Positions 33,758 through 42,294 of a DNA stretch of 64,000 bases are shown here, piece by piece (the first letter of the stretch is position 1; each line of letters begins with the position of its first letter). Source of the stretch: Oscillospiraceae bacterium (GTDB taxonomy: Bacteria; Bacillota; Clostridia; Oscillospirales; Acutalibacteraceae). The notes under the pieces were generated by a model, which was not told the DNA's origin, searched no databases, and worked only from the letters and a program-made list of their open reading frames with translations. Made by a program: the position numbers and the translations under genes. The stretch spans positions 1 through 64,000 of the forward strand of contig SVOR01000003.1 of the NCBI GenBank assembly GCA_015066295.1, given 5' to 3'.

Positions 33758-34348
33758 ATGTCAAGACCAACTTTAAGCGAAAAGCAGTTAAAGGTATATA
33801 ATTTTTTAGTTAAAAAATCATCGAGCGGTTTGCCGCCAACCGTCAGAGAAATCTGTATGGCTACCGGTATTAAATCCACCTCAACCGTCCACGCCATTTT
33901 AAGCGTGCTTGAGGATGGGGGATATATCTACCGCGATGCAGGTTGTTCTCGCGCGATAAGAATCGAGGGCGCGGTTGAGTCGGCGGCGGTGCCGGTGCTC
34001 GGTCGTGTAACGGCGGGTCAACCTATATTGGCGGTTGAGCAAATTGAGGATTATATTCCTTATCCCACACGCGATGCCGAGGGTCTTTTTGCGCTTCGTG
34101 TTGAGGGTTACAGTATGAAAAACGTCGGCATTATGCCCGGAGACATTGTTGTTGCCGATAAAAACGCCTACGTTAGAAGTGGCGATATAATTATCGGTAT
34201 GGATGGCGACGAGGCCACCGTTAAGCGCCTTGAAAAGCTTGGCGACGGCACCGTTGTATTTATGCCCGAAAATGAAGATTTTGACCCAATTTACCCCGAG
34301 AATCCTTCGGTGCTCGGTAAGGTAATCGGCTCGTACCGTAAGTATTAG
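33758..34348 (+). CDS. lexA: LexA SOS repressor
   Basis: The 196-residue repressor has the winged-helix DNA-binding domain (KQLKVYNFLVKKSSSGLPPT, then STVHAILSVLEDGGYI). The Ala-Gly cleavage site lies in GRVTAGQPIL. The S24 peptidase domain has its Ser in VEGYSMKN and its Lys in DEATVKRLEK. It represses DNA-damage genes until RecA stimulates self-cleavage. It starts an apparent operon with rnhA, 9 bases downstream. Confidence 0.96.
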   Translation: MSRPTLSEKQLKVYNFLVKKSSSGLPPTVREICMATGIKSTSTVHAILSVLEDGGYIYRDAGCSRAIRIEGAVESAAVPVLGRVTAGQPILAVEQIEDYIPYPTRDAEGLFALRVEGYSMKNVGIMPGDIVVADKNAYVRSGDIIIGMDGDEATVKRLEKLGDGTVVFMPENEDFDPIYPENPSVLGKVIGSYRKY

Positions 34349-34357
34349 GAGAAGCAC

Positions 34358-34795
34358 ATGAAAAAGTACGTTGAATTATTTACCGACGGCGCCTGCTCGG
34401 GCAATCCGGGGCCGGGTGGCTGGGGTGCAGTTTTAAGATATGGCACAAAAGAAAAGGAGCTTTGCGGTGGCGAGAGTGATACCACCAATAACCGTATGGA
34501 ACTAACGGCGGTTATTATGGGTCTAAAGGCACTTAAAGAGCCCTGTGTTGTGCGACTCGTTACCGATTCAAAATACGTTGCCGATGCCGTCACTAAAGGA
34601 TGGGCGGTGTCTTGGCGCAATAACGGCTGGCGCAAGGCCGATAAAAAACCTGCCTTAAACAGCGACTTGTGGGAGGAGCTTTTAGACCTTCTCGAAATGC
34701 ACGACGTTAATATCGAGTGGGTTAAGGGACACGCAGGTCATCCCGAAAACGAGAGATGCGATAAAATGGCGGTAAATTTTTACAAAAATTTTTAA
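34358..34795 (+). CDS. rnhA: Ribonuclease HI
   Basis: It degrades RNA in RNA-DNA hybrids. The 145-residue protein has all four acidic catalytic positions: [32 protein letters not shown] and NERCDKMA, plus the basic handle region [14 protein letters not shown]. Length and order are standard. It follows lexA in the same direction. Confidence 0.95.
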   Translation: MKKYVELFTDGACSGNPGPGGWGAVLRYGTKEKELCGGESDTTNNRMELTAVIMGLKALKEPCVVRLVTDSKYVADAVTKGWAVSWRNNGWRKADKKPALNSDLWEELLDLLEMHDVNIEWVKGHAGHPENERCDKMAVNFYKNF

Positions 34796-34802
34796 TTTAC
34801 TA

Positions 34803-34831
34803 TTGAAATGTATACTAAAATGGTATACAAT
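34803..34831 (+). promoter_or_regulatory. Promoter of nifS-nifU with an overlapping inverted repeat
   Basis: TTGAAA (34803-34808), 17 bp, TACAAT (34826-34831). A perfect inverted repeat TGTATAC-N7-GTATACA (34809-34829) fills the spacer and overlaps the -10 box. It is a good candidate operator, for example for an Rrf2-type Fe-S regulator not present in this window. Confidence 0.7.
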
Positions 34832-34869
34832 AGTAGCCGAAAGAAATTTGTGCAAAAAGGAAATGCAGA

Positions 34870-36057
34870 ATGAAGAGATTTATTTATGCCGATAATTCGG
34901 CTACAACCAACCTTGATGCCGCAGTTTTAGAGCAAATGATGCCCTACCTTACAACACAGTACGGTAATGCATCAAGCCTATATAGCTTTGCTGCCGGCTC
35001 TAAGGAAGCAATAGAAAAAGCAAGAGCCCAGGTTGCTACGGCTATCGGTGCTTTGCCGCGTGAAATTTACTTTACCGCGGGTGGAAGCGAGTCGGATAAC
35101 TGGGCAATTAAGGGTATTGCCAAGCGTATGCTTAAAAACGGCAAAAACCATATTATTTCAACCAAGTTCGAGCATCATGCGGTATTGCATACGCTTGATG
35201 CACTTAAAAAGGAAGGTTTTGAGGTCACACTGCTCGAGGTTCATTCGGACGGTCTTGTACGCGTTGATGAATTAAAGGCGGCCATTAAAGAAACCACAGG
35301 ACTTGTTACGGTTATGTATGCCAATAACGAAATTGGCACAATTCAGCCCGTTGCCGAAATCGGCAAAATTTGTCGCGAAAAGGGTGTAGTTTTCCACACC
35401 GATGCAGTGCAGGCGGTGGGCAACGTGGCAATCGACGTTGAGGCGCAGTGCATTGATATGCTTTCAATGTCGGGTCATAAATTCCACGGACCTAAGGGTG
35501 TTGGCGCGCTTTATATTAGACGCGGTGTGTTGCCGCTAAACCTTATTGACGGCGGCGCACAGGAAAACGGCCGACGCGCAGGCACCGAGAATACGGCTGG
35601 TATTGTAGGCATTGGTGCCGCAATTGAAAAGGCAGTTGCTACAATGGATGCGCGCAACGAAAAATGTCAAAAAATCAGAGATTATATAATGGATGAGTGC
35701 TTAAAAATTGAGCGTTCAAGGGTTAACGGCGACCGAGTAAATCGTCTGCCGGGTAACGTAAATATGTGCTTTGAGGGTGTTGAGGGTGAATCTTTACTCT
35801 TAATGCTTGATGCAAAGGGCATTTGCGCTTCGTCGGGTTCGGCCTGTACATCAGGCTCGCTCGACCCGAGTCACGTGTTACTCAGCATCGGTCTTAAGCA
35901 CGAGGTTGCACACGGCTCGCTCAGACTCTCATTCAGCGATGATAACACAATGGAGGATGCCGAATATATCTGTTCGGTATTGCCGCCAATTATAGAAAGA
36001 CTTCGCGCTATGTCACCGCTTTGGGACAGAATTAAAGCGGAGGAAAGGGAGAACTAA
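34870..36057 (+). CDS. nifS: Cysteine desulfurase (NifS/IscS family)
   Basis: The PLP enzyme removes sulfur from cysteine for Fe-S cluster assembly. The 395-residue protein shows [11 protein letters not shown] at the start, [12 protein letters not shown], the PLP lysine in [10 protein letters not shown] (residue about 203), and the active cysteine in [12 protein letters not shown] near residue 325. The scaffold gene follows two bases later, forming a minimal nifS-nifU Fe-S operon. Confidence 0.95.
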   Translation: MKRFIYADNSATTNLDAAVLEQMMPYLTTQYGNASSLYSFAAGSKEAIEKARAQVATAIGALPREIYFTAGGSESDNWAIKGIAKRMLKNGKNHIISTKFEHHAVLHTLDALKKEGFEVTLLEVHSDGLVRVDELKAAIKETTGLVTVMYANNEIGTIQPVAEIGKICREKGVVFHTDAVQAVGNVAIDVEAQCIDMLSMSGHKFHGPKGVGALYIRRGVLPLNLIDGGAQENGRRAGTENTAGIVGIGAAIEKAVATMDARNEKCQKIRDYIMDECLKIERSRVNGDRVNRLPGNVNMCFEGVEGESLLLMLDAKGICASSGSACTSGSLDPSHVLLSIGLKHEVAHGSLRLSFSDDNTMEDAEYICSVLPPIIERLRAMSPLWDRIKAEEREN

Positions 36058-36059
36058 AA

Positions 36060-36494
36060 ATGTATACTGAACAGGTTATGGAGCATTTTGAGAATCCACG
36101 CAACGTGGGTGAGCTTCCCGATGCTAACGGCGTTGGCGAGGTTGGTAATGCAAAATGCGGCGATATAATGAAAATGTATTTAAAGATAGAAAACGGCATC
36201 ATAGTCGACGTAAGATTTAAAACCTACGGTTGTGCTTCGGCTATTGCTACAAGCTCTATCGCAACCGAAATGATTAAGGGTCAGCCCATTGAGGATGCCC
36301 TTAAGCTTACCAACAAGGCGGTTGTTGAGGCTCTCGGCGGTTTGCCGCCGCACAAAATTCACTGCTCAGTTTTGGCAGAGCAGGCTGTTAAAATGGCATT
36401 GGCAGATTATTATACAAGACAGGGCGTTGACCCAACACCCTTCGTTGGCAAGATAAACTGCAATTGCGACCATTGTGATTCTTGTTCACACTAA
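36060..36494 (+). CDS. nifU: NifU/IscU-type Fe-S cluster scaffold
   Basis: The 144-residue scaffold has the three cluster-ligand cysteines in VGNAKCGDIM, TYGCASAIATSS and HCSVLAEQA. The C-terminus carries an additional cysteine-rich tail (CNCDHCDSC) not found in standard IscU, possibly binding another metal. The start MYTEQVMEHFENPRNVGEL is canonical. Co-transcribed with nifS. Confidence 0.94.
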   Translation: MYTEQVMEHFENPRNVGELPDANGVGEVGNAKCGDIMKMYLKIENGIIVDVRFKTYGCASAIATSSIATEMIKGQPIEDALKLTNKAVVEALGGLPPHKIHCSVLAEQAVKMALADYYTRQGVDPTPFVGKINCNCDHCDSCSH

Positions 36495-36516
36495 TATAGT
36501 TTAATCATTATTTACG

Positions 36517-36571
36517 CCTTTCTTTCATATAATTTTTTAGATAGCAAAATTATATGAGTAATAAAGAAAGG
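36517..36571 (+). promoter_or_regulatory. Long leader hairpin that includes the ribosome-binding site of the S1-domain gene
   Basis: CCTTTCTTT and CATATAATTTT (36517-36536) pair with AAAATTATATG and AAAGAAAGG (36546-36571). The right arm AAAGAAAGG is the ribosome-binding sequence seven bases before the ATG at 36579, so folding would hide it. It could be a translational switch or part of a terminator for nifU without a proper T-run. Confidence 0.6.
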
Positions 36572-36578
36572 TTTGATA

Positions 36579-37511
36579 ATGATGACTAAGTTTTTCCCTG
36601 AGGGTTGGCTCTCGGATACGCCCCAGAACAAAAAGGGGATGCACACACCCGTTAGCATAAGTGAGGCGGCGGGTAGGGCGGATATTCTTGAAGCGACTGC
36701 CTATATGTGCGATTCCGACCATAATTTACTTGTAAATCTTGGTTGTATGAAGGGAATAATACCACGCGACGAGGGTGCCATCGGTATTAGCGACGGCAGT
36801 GTGCGTGATATAGCACTTATTTCACGTGTCGGCAAGCCCGTTTGCTTTACCGTTAAAAGCGTACAAACCGATGAAAACGGCAAAATGTATGCGCGGCTTT
36901 CACGTCGTGAAGCACAGCAAATTTGCAGGGATGAATTTATATCAAAACTAACACCGGGGCAGGTAATTAGTGCCCGTGTTACACACCTTGAAAGCTTCGG
37001 CGCCTTTTGTGATATCGGTTGCGGCAACATAGCGCTTTTGCCGATAGATTCAATCTCGGTGTCGAGATTTTCGCACCCGAGAGACCGCTTTAGCGTCGGT
37101 ATGGATATTAGGGTGGTTGTAAAGCAAATAATGCCCGATGGTAAAATTTTGCTCACACACAAAGAGCTGCTTGGCACTTGGCAGCAAAATGCCGATTTAT
37201 TAAGCGCAGGGCAGACCGTTTCGGGTATAGTGCGCTCGGTTGAAAGCTATGGTGTTTTTGTCGAGATAACACCTAATTTAGCAGGCCTTGCCGAGTCGAA
37301 ATCGGGTGTATACATAGGTCAGCAGGCCAGTGTTTACATTAAAAGCATAATACCCGAAAAAATGAAGGTTAAGCTTATAATAATAGATAGCTTTGATGGG
37401 GATTATTCGTCCGACGTAAAATATTTTTACGAGGGCGAAAGGATGGACGAATGGGTTTATTCGCCCATCGGCGCAGGGAAGCAAATATATACACAGTTCA
37501 ATTCCGATTAG
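36579..37511 (+). CDS. S1 RNA-binding domain protein (RpsA-like)
   Basis: The 310-residue protein has at least three S1/OB-fold repeats. The first is DILEATAYMCDSDHNLLVNL (residues about 33-100). The second is GQVISARVTHLESFGAFCDI (about 127-200). The third is GQTVSGIVRSVESYGVFVEI (about 208-270). This arrangement resembles short ribosomal-protein-S1 homologues of Firmicutes (YpfD type). It probably binds mRNA or ribosomes. The ATG at 36579 is chosen; a TTG at 36573 is too close to the ribosome-binding site. The upstream hairpin suggests translational autocontrol. Confidence 0.85.
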   Translation: MMTKFFPEGWLSDTPQNKKGMHTPVSISEAAGRADILEATAYMCDSDHNLLVNLGCMKGIIPRDEGAIGISDGSVRDIALISRVGKPVCFTVKSVQTDENGKMYARLSRREAQQICRDEFISKLTPGQVISARVTHLESFGAFCDIGCGNIALLPIDSISVSRFSHPRDRFSVGMDIRVVVKQIMPDGKILLTHKELLGTWQQNADLLSAGQTVSGIVRSVESYGVFVEITPNLAGLAESKSGVYIGQQASVYIKSIIPEKMKVKLIIIDSFDGDYSSDVKYFYEGERMDEWVYSPIGAGKQIYTQFNSD

Positions 37512-37523
37512 GAGATGTTAAAA

Positions 37524-38372
37524 ATGCAGGAAGAAAGAAAATGCAATCAGACGGGTTGCAATGGCGACTGCAGCTCGTGTGCATCGGCCAATAAACAGCC
37601 CGAGTCACTTTTAGAGCCGCTTAACGAGTATAGCACCGTTAAAAAGGTTATCGGTGTTGTAAGCGGTAAGGGTGGTGTAGGTAAGTCACTTGTTACGGCA
37701 GGCTTGGCGCTTTCAATGAATCGTGCAGGCTATTCCACCGCAATTCTTGATGCCGATATCACAGGCCCGTCAATACCCAAAATGTTTGGTATAAACACAC
37801 GTGCCATGCAGGATGAAACAGGTATTTTACCCGCAGTTACCGAAAACGGCATTAAGCTAATGTCGGTTAATTTATTGCTCGAGGATGCCGAGTCACCGGT
37901 TGTCTGGCGCGGTCCCGTTATTGCGGGCGCCGTTAAACAGTTCTGGAGCGAGGTTAATTGGGCCGACACCGACTATATGTTTATCGACTGTCCTCCCGGT
38001 ACGGGTGACGTACCGCTCACCATTTTCCAAAGCTTACCTCTTGATGGTATTGTTATTGTAACCTCACCTCAGGATTTGGTTTCACTCATAGTTAAAAAGG
38101 CATTCAATATGGCAAAGCTTATGAACATTCCCGTACTCGGCATTGTTGAGAATATGAGCTACGTTAAATGCCCCGACTGTGGTAAGGAGTTCCATATTTT
38201 CGGCACAGGCAAGACCGAGAGTGTCGCTGACGAGCTCGATTTACCCTTGCTCGCAAGAATACCGATAGATACCGATATGGCATCACTTATTGATAACGGT
38301 ATGTTCGAAAAAATACAGAACAATTACTTTAAGGATGCGGCGGCATATATCGACGCTAAATTAAATAAATAA
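37524..38372 (+). CDS. Mrp/NBP35 (ApbC)-family Fe-S carrier ATPase
   Basis: The protein is a P-loop ATPase with deviant Walker A motif SGKGGVGKSLVTAGLALSMN. It has a cysteine-rich N-terminus (CNQTGCNGDCSSC), as in NBP35-type carriers, and a later CPDCG pair that bridges the cluster in the dimer. It moves Fe-S clusters to target proteins, which fits its closeness to nifS-nifU. The ATG at 37524 (283 residues) lies nine bases after GGAG; an upstream ATG at 37515 is too close. A terminator follows. Confidence 0.93.
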   Translation: MQEERKCNQTGCNGDCSSCASANKQPESLLEPLNEYSTVKKVIGVVSGKGGVGKSLVTAGLALSMNRAGYSTAILDADITGPSIPKMFGINTRAMQDETGILPAVTENGIKLMSVNLLLEDAESPVVWRGPVIAGAVKQFWSEVNWADTDYMFIDCPPGTGDVPLTIFQSLPLDGIVIVTSPQDLVSLIVKKAFNMAKLMNIPVLGIVENMSYVKCPDCGKEFHIFGTGKTESVADELDLPLLARIPIDTDMASLIDNGMFEKIQNNYFKDAAAYIDAKLNK

Positions 38373-38378
38373 CAAAAA

Positions 38379-38409
38379 ACGACACAGTGCAAACTGTGTC
38401 GTTTTTTTT
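38379..38409 (+). terminator. Rho-independent terminator after the Mrp gene
   Basis: ACGACACAGT (38379-38388) and ACTGTGTCGT (38393-38402) form a perfect 10-bp stem with GCAA loop, followed by eight T. Confidence 0.9.
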
Positions 38410-38452
38410 AGGGATTAGGATATAGGGGTTAGGATTTAGAGGTTGGAGATAA
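38408..38452. repeat. TTTAGGA/TTAGGGG tandem repeat tract, copy 3
   Basis: TTAGGGA, TTAGGAT, ATAGGGG, TTAGGAT and TTAGAGG units begin in the T-run of the terminator and extend into the end of the HAD gene (stop at 38436). They supply its last codons. Confidence 0.75.
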
Positions 38453-39125
38453 GCTCGGGTAGTTCGGCAACGGTGTCAATTTGTAGCTCGGGCTTTTCAA
38501 TTTCGGGGAATATCCAGGTACCCGTCGTTCGCACCCATACGGGCGTATAACCTGCTTTGCGTGATGCGTCAACGTCGTTTTGTGGGTTGTCGCCAACGTA
38601 AAGCATTTCGGATGGGTACAAACCTAATCGCTGTGCCATTATTTCATAGGGAATGGTTGACGGCTTTTGTGCGCCAACGTCGCCTGATACGATAATCTCG
38701 TCAAATTTATCGGCAAGTCCAACCCTGTTAAGTTTAGCATACTGTAATTCGTGTTGACCGTTAGTAATTAGTCCCAATTTAAAACCCATTTTACGTAAAG
38801 TGTCAAGGGTGGGTATTGCAAAATCATACGGTACAGCCACCTGTTTATAGGTAGGTGCTATGCAAACCTTATAAAAATCATCAATGGATATTACGTCATC
38901 CCTTAAAATGCCCTGTTTTACAAGTTGTTCAAAAACGGCATGCCACGGTTTTAGGTTGTGTATATAGTGGCGGTCGGTATATATAAGCGCTTCCAGTGCC
39001 TGTTCACGTGTTACACCGTCGCAAAATGGCCAAGCGGACAAATCGCATTCTTCAAAGATTTTTCTAAAGGTTGCGTATCGGTCAAACAAGGTATGGTCAA
39101 GGTCAAAAACAATTGCTTTTATCAT
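38436..39125 (-). CDS. HAD-family hydrolase (pyrimidine-nucleotidase/haloacid-dehalogenase-like)
   Basis: The 229-residue phosphatase has motif I IVFDLDHTLFD, motif II LITNGQHELQYAKL, the motif III Lys in VGAQKPSTIPYE, and motif IV YVGDNPQNDVDAS. The cap domain is of the C1 type. The ATG at 39125 follows an AGGTGA site; the longer TTG reading to 39140 would start before that site. Its last codons lie in a TTTAGGA repeat. The substrate is unknown. Confidence 0.88.
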   Translation of the reverse strand: MIKAIVFDLDHTLFDRYATFRKIFEECDLSAWPFCDGVTREQALEALIYTDRHYIHNLKPWHAVFEQLVKQGILRDDVISIDDFYKVCIAPTYKQVAVPYDFAIPTLDTLRKMGFKLGLITNGQHELQYAKLNRVGLADKFDEIIVSGDVGAQKPSTIPYEIMAQRLGLYPSEMLYVGDNPQNDVDASRKAGYTPVWVRTTGTWIFPEIEKPELQIDTVAELPELISNL

Positions 39126-39368
39126 AAAATCACCTATCAAATATTATATCATCCGCAACTTTAATTGACAAGTGCGTAATCACAAAAAAATGCGCCGATT
39201 AGCAAGAATAAAAGAACGCTTTTTTTGTTAAAAAATAGTCAAAGGAATAATATTTTCGCTGGGGTGTGCTATTTTTCCATTTGGCAAACGTCAATGAAAA
39301 TTATTTCCACGAAAATGAAAAAAACTATATTTTATCTAAAAATGCCGAAACATTTTTTCGCAAAACTA

Positions 39369-39397
39369 TTGCAACAAATTTGATAGTTTGGTACAAT
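39369..39397 (+). promoter_or_regulatory. Likely promoter of the sugar operon
   Basis: TTGCAA (39369-39374), 17 bp, TACAAT (39392-39397), 30 bases upstream of the first gene. The rest of the 300-bp AT-rich gap (39126-39426) shows no gene; a partial inverted repeat (ACTAT with ATAGT) overlaps the promoter. Confidence 0.5.
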
Positions 39398-39426
39398 AAA
39401 AATAATAAATTAAAAGGGGATTTGCT

Positions 39427-40827
39427 ATGTTATATTCCGGTTTAAATTACAAAGTAAAAATAGGTCTTGTACCTATCCGTCGTGACGTAACACCTCGCCC
39501 CGGTATCTTCAACTGGGAAAAGGCGGAAGAACGCGGAGTAGCCTGCGTTAAGTACATTATCGACAATTTCACAACCGAAAACGTTTCCTTCGTTGACCTT
39601 AAGGGTGTAAACGACGTTGAGGTTATGTATTGCGAGAATGACGTTGACAAGGCTCTCGAAAAGTTTAGGGCAGAAAAGGTTGATGCCGTTGTAATCATCA
39701 ACTCAAACTTCGGTAATGAGGAAGCAGCAGGCCGTTTTGCGAAAGAGATGGATAGACCCGTACTTCTTTGGGGTCCCATCGATGATGTATTCGAGCCCGA
39801 CGGTATGAGATACACCGATACCCAGTGCGGACTTTTCGGCACAAGCCGTCAGTTCCAGCGTCTCGGTGTTAAGTTTAGCTACATAGAAAACTGCAAGATT
39901 ACCGATGAAGCCTTTGCCGAAGGCTTAAATAAGTTTATTGCCGTTGCTTGTATGGTTAAAAACTTCCGCGGTATGCGTATCGCTCAGGTAGGTTGTAGAC
40001 CTAAGCCCTTCTGCTCGGTTATGATTAACGAGCACGAGCTACTTGCTAAATTCGGCGTTCAGGTTGTACCCGTGAATATGGCAACCGTAATTGACAAATT
40101 CAATCGCGTTATGAAAGAAAACGTTGATGAGATTAAGAAGGGTGCCGACCTTATTCGCGCAAGATACGAGATTGATGAAATTGTTGAAAAAGATGCCGAA
40201 AAGATGTATGCATTAGTTCTTGTATACAAGGAAATTTTTGAAGAAACCAAGGTTCAGGCAATTTCTTCTGAGTGTTGGACTTCAATGACTCTCGGTGTTG
40301 GCGTTGTGCCCTGTACCGCATTTAGCTTCTTGGCAGATATGGGCTACATCGTTGCTTGTGAGTCGGATATTTACGGCGCTATTGCCATGAGTATGCTTTC
40401 TTGTGCAACCTTGGGCGAAAAGATTCCTTTCTTTGGTGAATTTACCGTTCGCCACCCCGAAAACAAAAATGCTGAGCTTTTATGGCACTGCGGTCCCTTT
40501 GCTTATTCGCTTAAAGCAGAGGATAGCGTTGCTAAAAACATTAACCAACGTCCTTGGTTTAGGGTCAAAGACGGTAAGTACACTGTATGCCGTATGGATC
40601 AGGATAATGGTGACTACACCTTCTTAAACGGTACCTGTACTGCAACCGATGGCCCGTACACGTTCGGTACCTACCTTTGGGCGCAGTTCGACGACCTAAA
40701 CAAGTGGGAGAGAAAATTGGTTGAAGGTCCCTACATTCACCACATGGCAGAGATTGAGGGCGACTATACCGAACATATCAGAGAATTTTGTAAATACGCC
40801 GGTGACATTACTCCGGATAATGTATAA
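39427..40827 (+). CDS. L-fucose/L-arabinose isomerase family protein
   Basis: The 466-residue protein has the two-lobed sugar-isomerase fold: an N-terminal substrate lobe (KIGLVPIRRDVTPRPGIFNW) and a central region with VVIINSNFGNEEAAGRFAKE and RPVLLWGPIDDVFEPDGMRY. The C-terminal barrel includes SSECWTSM, CESDIYGAIAM and LWHCGPFAYSL, where the metal ligands of aldose-ketose isomerases lie. It is the first gene of the nine-gene operon, so it probably converts the entry sugar to a ketose. It is only distantly related to the FucI at 57125. Substrate is unknown. Confidence 0.85.
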   Translation: MLYSGLNYKVKIGLVPIRRDVTPRPGIFNWEKAEERGVACVKYIIDNFTTENVSFVDLKGVNDVEVMYCENDVDKALEKFRAEKVDAVVIINSNFGNEEAAGRFAKEMDRPVLLWGPIDDVFEPDGMRYTDTQCGLFGTSRQFQRLGVKFSYIENCKITDEAFAEGLNKFIAVACMVKNFRGMRIAQVGCRPKPFCSVMINEHELLAKFGVQVVPVNMATVIDKFNRVMKENVDEIKKGADLIRARYEIDEIVEKDAEKMYALVLVYKEIFEETKVQAISSECWTSMTLGVGVVPCTAFSFLADMGYIVACESDIYGAIAMSMLSCATLGEKIPFFGEFTVRHPENKNAELLWHCGPFAYSLKAEDSVAKNINQRPWFRVKDGKYTVCRMDQDNGDYTFLNGTCTATDGPYTFGTYLWAQFDDLNKWERKLVEGPYIHHMAEIEGDYTEHIREFCKYAGDITPDNV

Positions 40828-40842
40828 AAAGGAGAAAGAAAG

Positions 40843-42279
40843 ATGCAAATACAGATGAATGACTTTTTATTCTCAATGATTCTTACCGAGCTTGAGGATG
40901 CAGTTGGTGTTGAAAACTGTTCAACCCGTCAAATTGACAAGGTAACACATAGTGTTGACTATTATTGGCTTTCACGTATGTGGGCTGACCGTGGTCGTCG
41001 TATGCCCGAGGCAGACATCGTTGTTTGTCCTAAGGATGCGAAAGAGGTTTCAAAGGTAGTTAAAATTGCTAACTACTACAAGCTCCCCGTTACTACATGG
41101 GGCGCAGGCGGTGGTACACAGGGTGGTGCTATTCCTGTTTGCGGCGGTATTATTCTTGATACCAAGAGAATGAATCAAATTTACGAGGTTAACACCGAGG
41201 GTATGTACATAGAGTGTGGCACAGGTGCTATCTACAAGCACATTGAGTGGGCTGCAAACGAGGTAGGCAAGGCTACAATGCACTATCCTTCATCACTTAC
41301 CTGTTCAACCGTTGGCGGCTTCTTGGCTCACCGCGGTATCGGCGTTTGCTCAACCAAGTACGGCAAGATTGACGATATGGTACTTCAAATGGAGGTTGTT
41401 CTTCCTAACGGTGATATCATTTACACTTCACCCGCACCCAAGCACGCAGCAGGTCCCGACCTTAATCAAATTTTCATCGGTTCTGAGGGTACACTCGGTA
41501 TTATTACCAAGGCTCAGATTCGTATTTTTGACCAACCTGAGGAGCGTCGCTTCCGCGGCTTCTTGTTCCAGGATATGACAGGTGCATTCAAGGCTTCTCG
41601 CGAGCTTTTACAGAAGTTTAAGCCTTCTGTTATGCGTCTTTATGACGAGGCTGAAACCTCATCACTCATCAAAAAGATTGTTGGTGTTGAGCGCAAGGGC
41701 GCATTTATGAATATCGCAATCGAAGGCTGCAAGGAAATGGTAGAGGTTGAGGAGAAGATTCTTCTTGATACCTTTGCTAAGTACGGCGCAGAGGACTTAG
41801 GCAGCGAGTACGGTGAAAAATGGTGGGAAGAGAAGATTACGTTCTTCTATCCCGGTCACATGATGGACATTCCGCAGATGTTCGGTACAATGGATACAAT
41901 CGCTCCTTACGGCAAGATAGAGGAAATCTATTGGGCTATGAAGGAAGCTATTGAAACCAACTTCCCGCAGGCTAAGTTTATTGCTCATTTCTCACACTGG
42001 TACGAGTGGGGTGCAATGGTTTACGACCGCTTTATCGTTGAGGGTAAGGACGTTCCGCAAGACCCCGTTGAGGCACTCAGACTTCACCAGGCTATCTGGA
42101 CCTGCGGTGTACGTGCTGCATTGGCACACGGCGGTGTTGTTAACGACCACCACGGCGTAGGTATCAAGCTCGGTCGTCTTATGAAGGAGCAGTATGGTCC
42201 TGCAATGCAGGTATTTGAAGGTCTTAAGAAACAACTCGACCCCAACGGAATTATGAATCCGTTCAAGTTGGGACTTTAA
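40843..42279 (+). CDS. FAD-linked oxidoreductase, GlcD/lactate-dehydrogenase type
   Basis: The 478-residue flavoprotein has the FAD-binding-4 domain (VCPKDAKEVSKVVKIANYYK, then VTTWGAGGGTQGGAIPV). The C-terminal FAD-linked oxidase domain ends LKKQLDPNGIMNPFKLGL, as in GlcD. Such enzymes oxidise 2-hydroxy acids (glycolate, lactate) or sugar acids. The Fe-S gene follows 15 bases later and a fused EtfB-EtfA closes the operon. This parallels known lactate dehydrogenase/Etf complexes of anaerobes. The exact substrate is inference. Confidence 0.88.
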   Translation: MQIQMNDFLFSMILTELEDAVGVENCSTRQIDKVTHSVDYYWLSRMWADRGRRMPEADIVVCPKDAKEVSKVVKIANYYKLPVTTWGAGGGTQGGAIPVCGGIILDTKRMNQIYEVNTEGMYIECGTGAIYKHIEWAANEVGKATMHYPSSLTCSTVGGFLAHRGIGVCSTKYGKIDDMVLQMEVVLPNGDIIYTSPAPKHAAGPDLNQIFIGSEGTLGIITKAQIRIFDQPEERRFRGFLFQDMTGAFKASRELLQKFKPSVMRLYDEAETSSLIKKIVGVERKGAFMNIAIEGCKEMVEVEEKILLDTFAKYGAEDLGSEYGEKWWEEKITFFYPGHMMDIPQMFGTMDTIAPYGKIEEIYWAMKEAIETNFPQAKFIAHFSHWYEWGAMVYDRFIVEGKDVPQDPVEALRLHQAIWTCGVRAALAHGGVVNDHHGVGIKLGRLMKEQYGPAMQVFEGLKKQLDPNGIMNPFKLGL

Positions 42280-42294
42280 TGGGAGGAATAAAAA

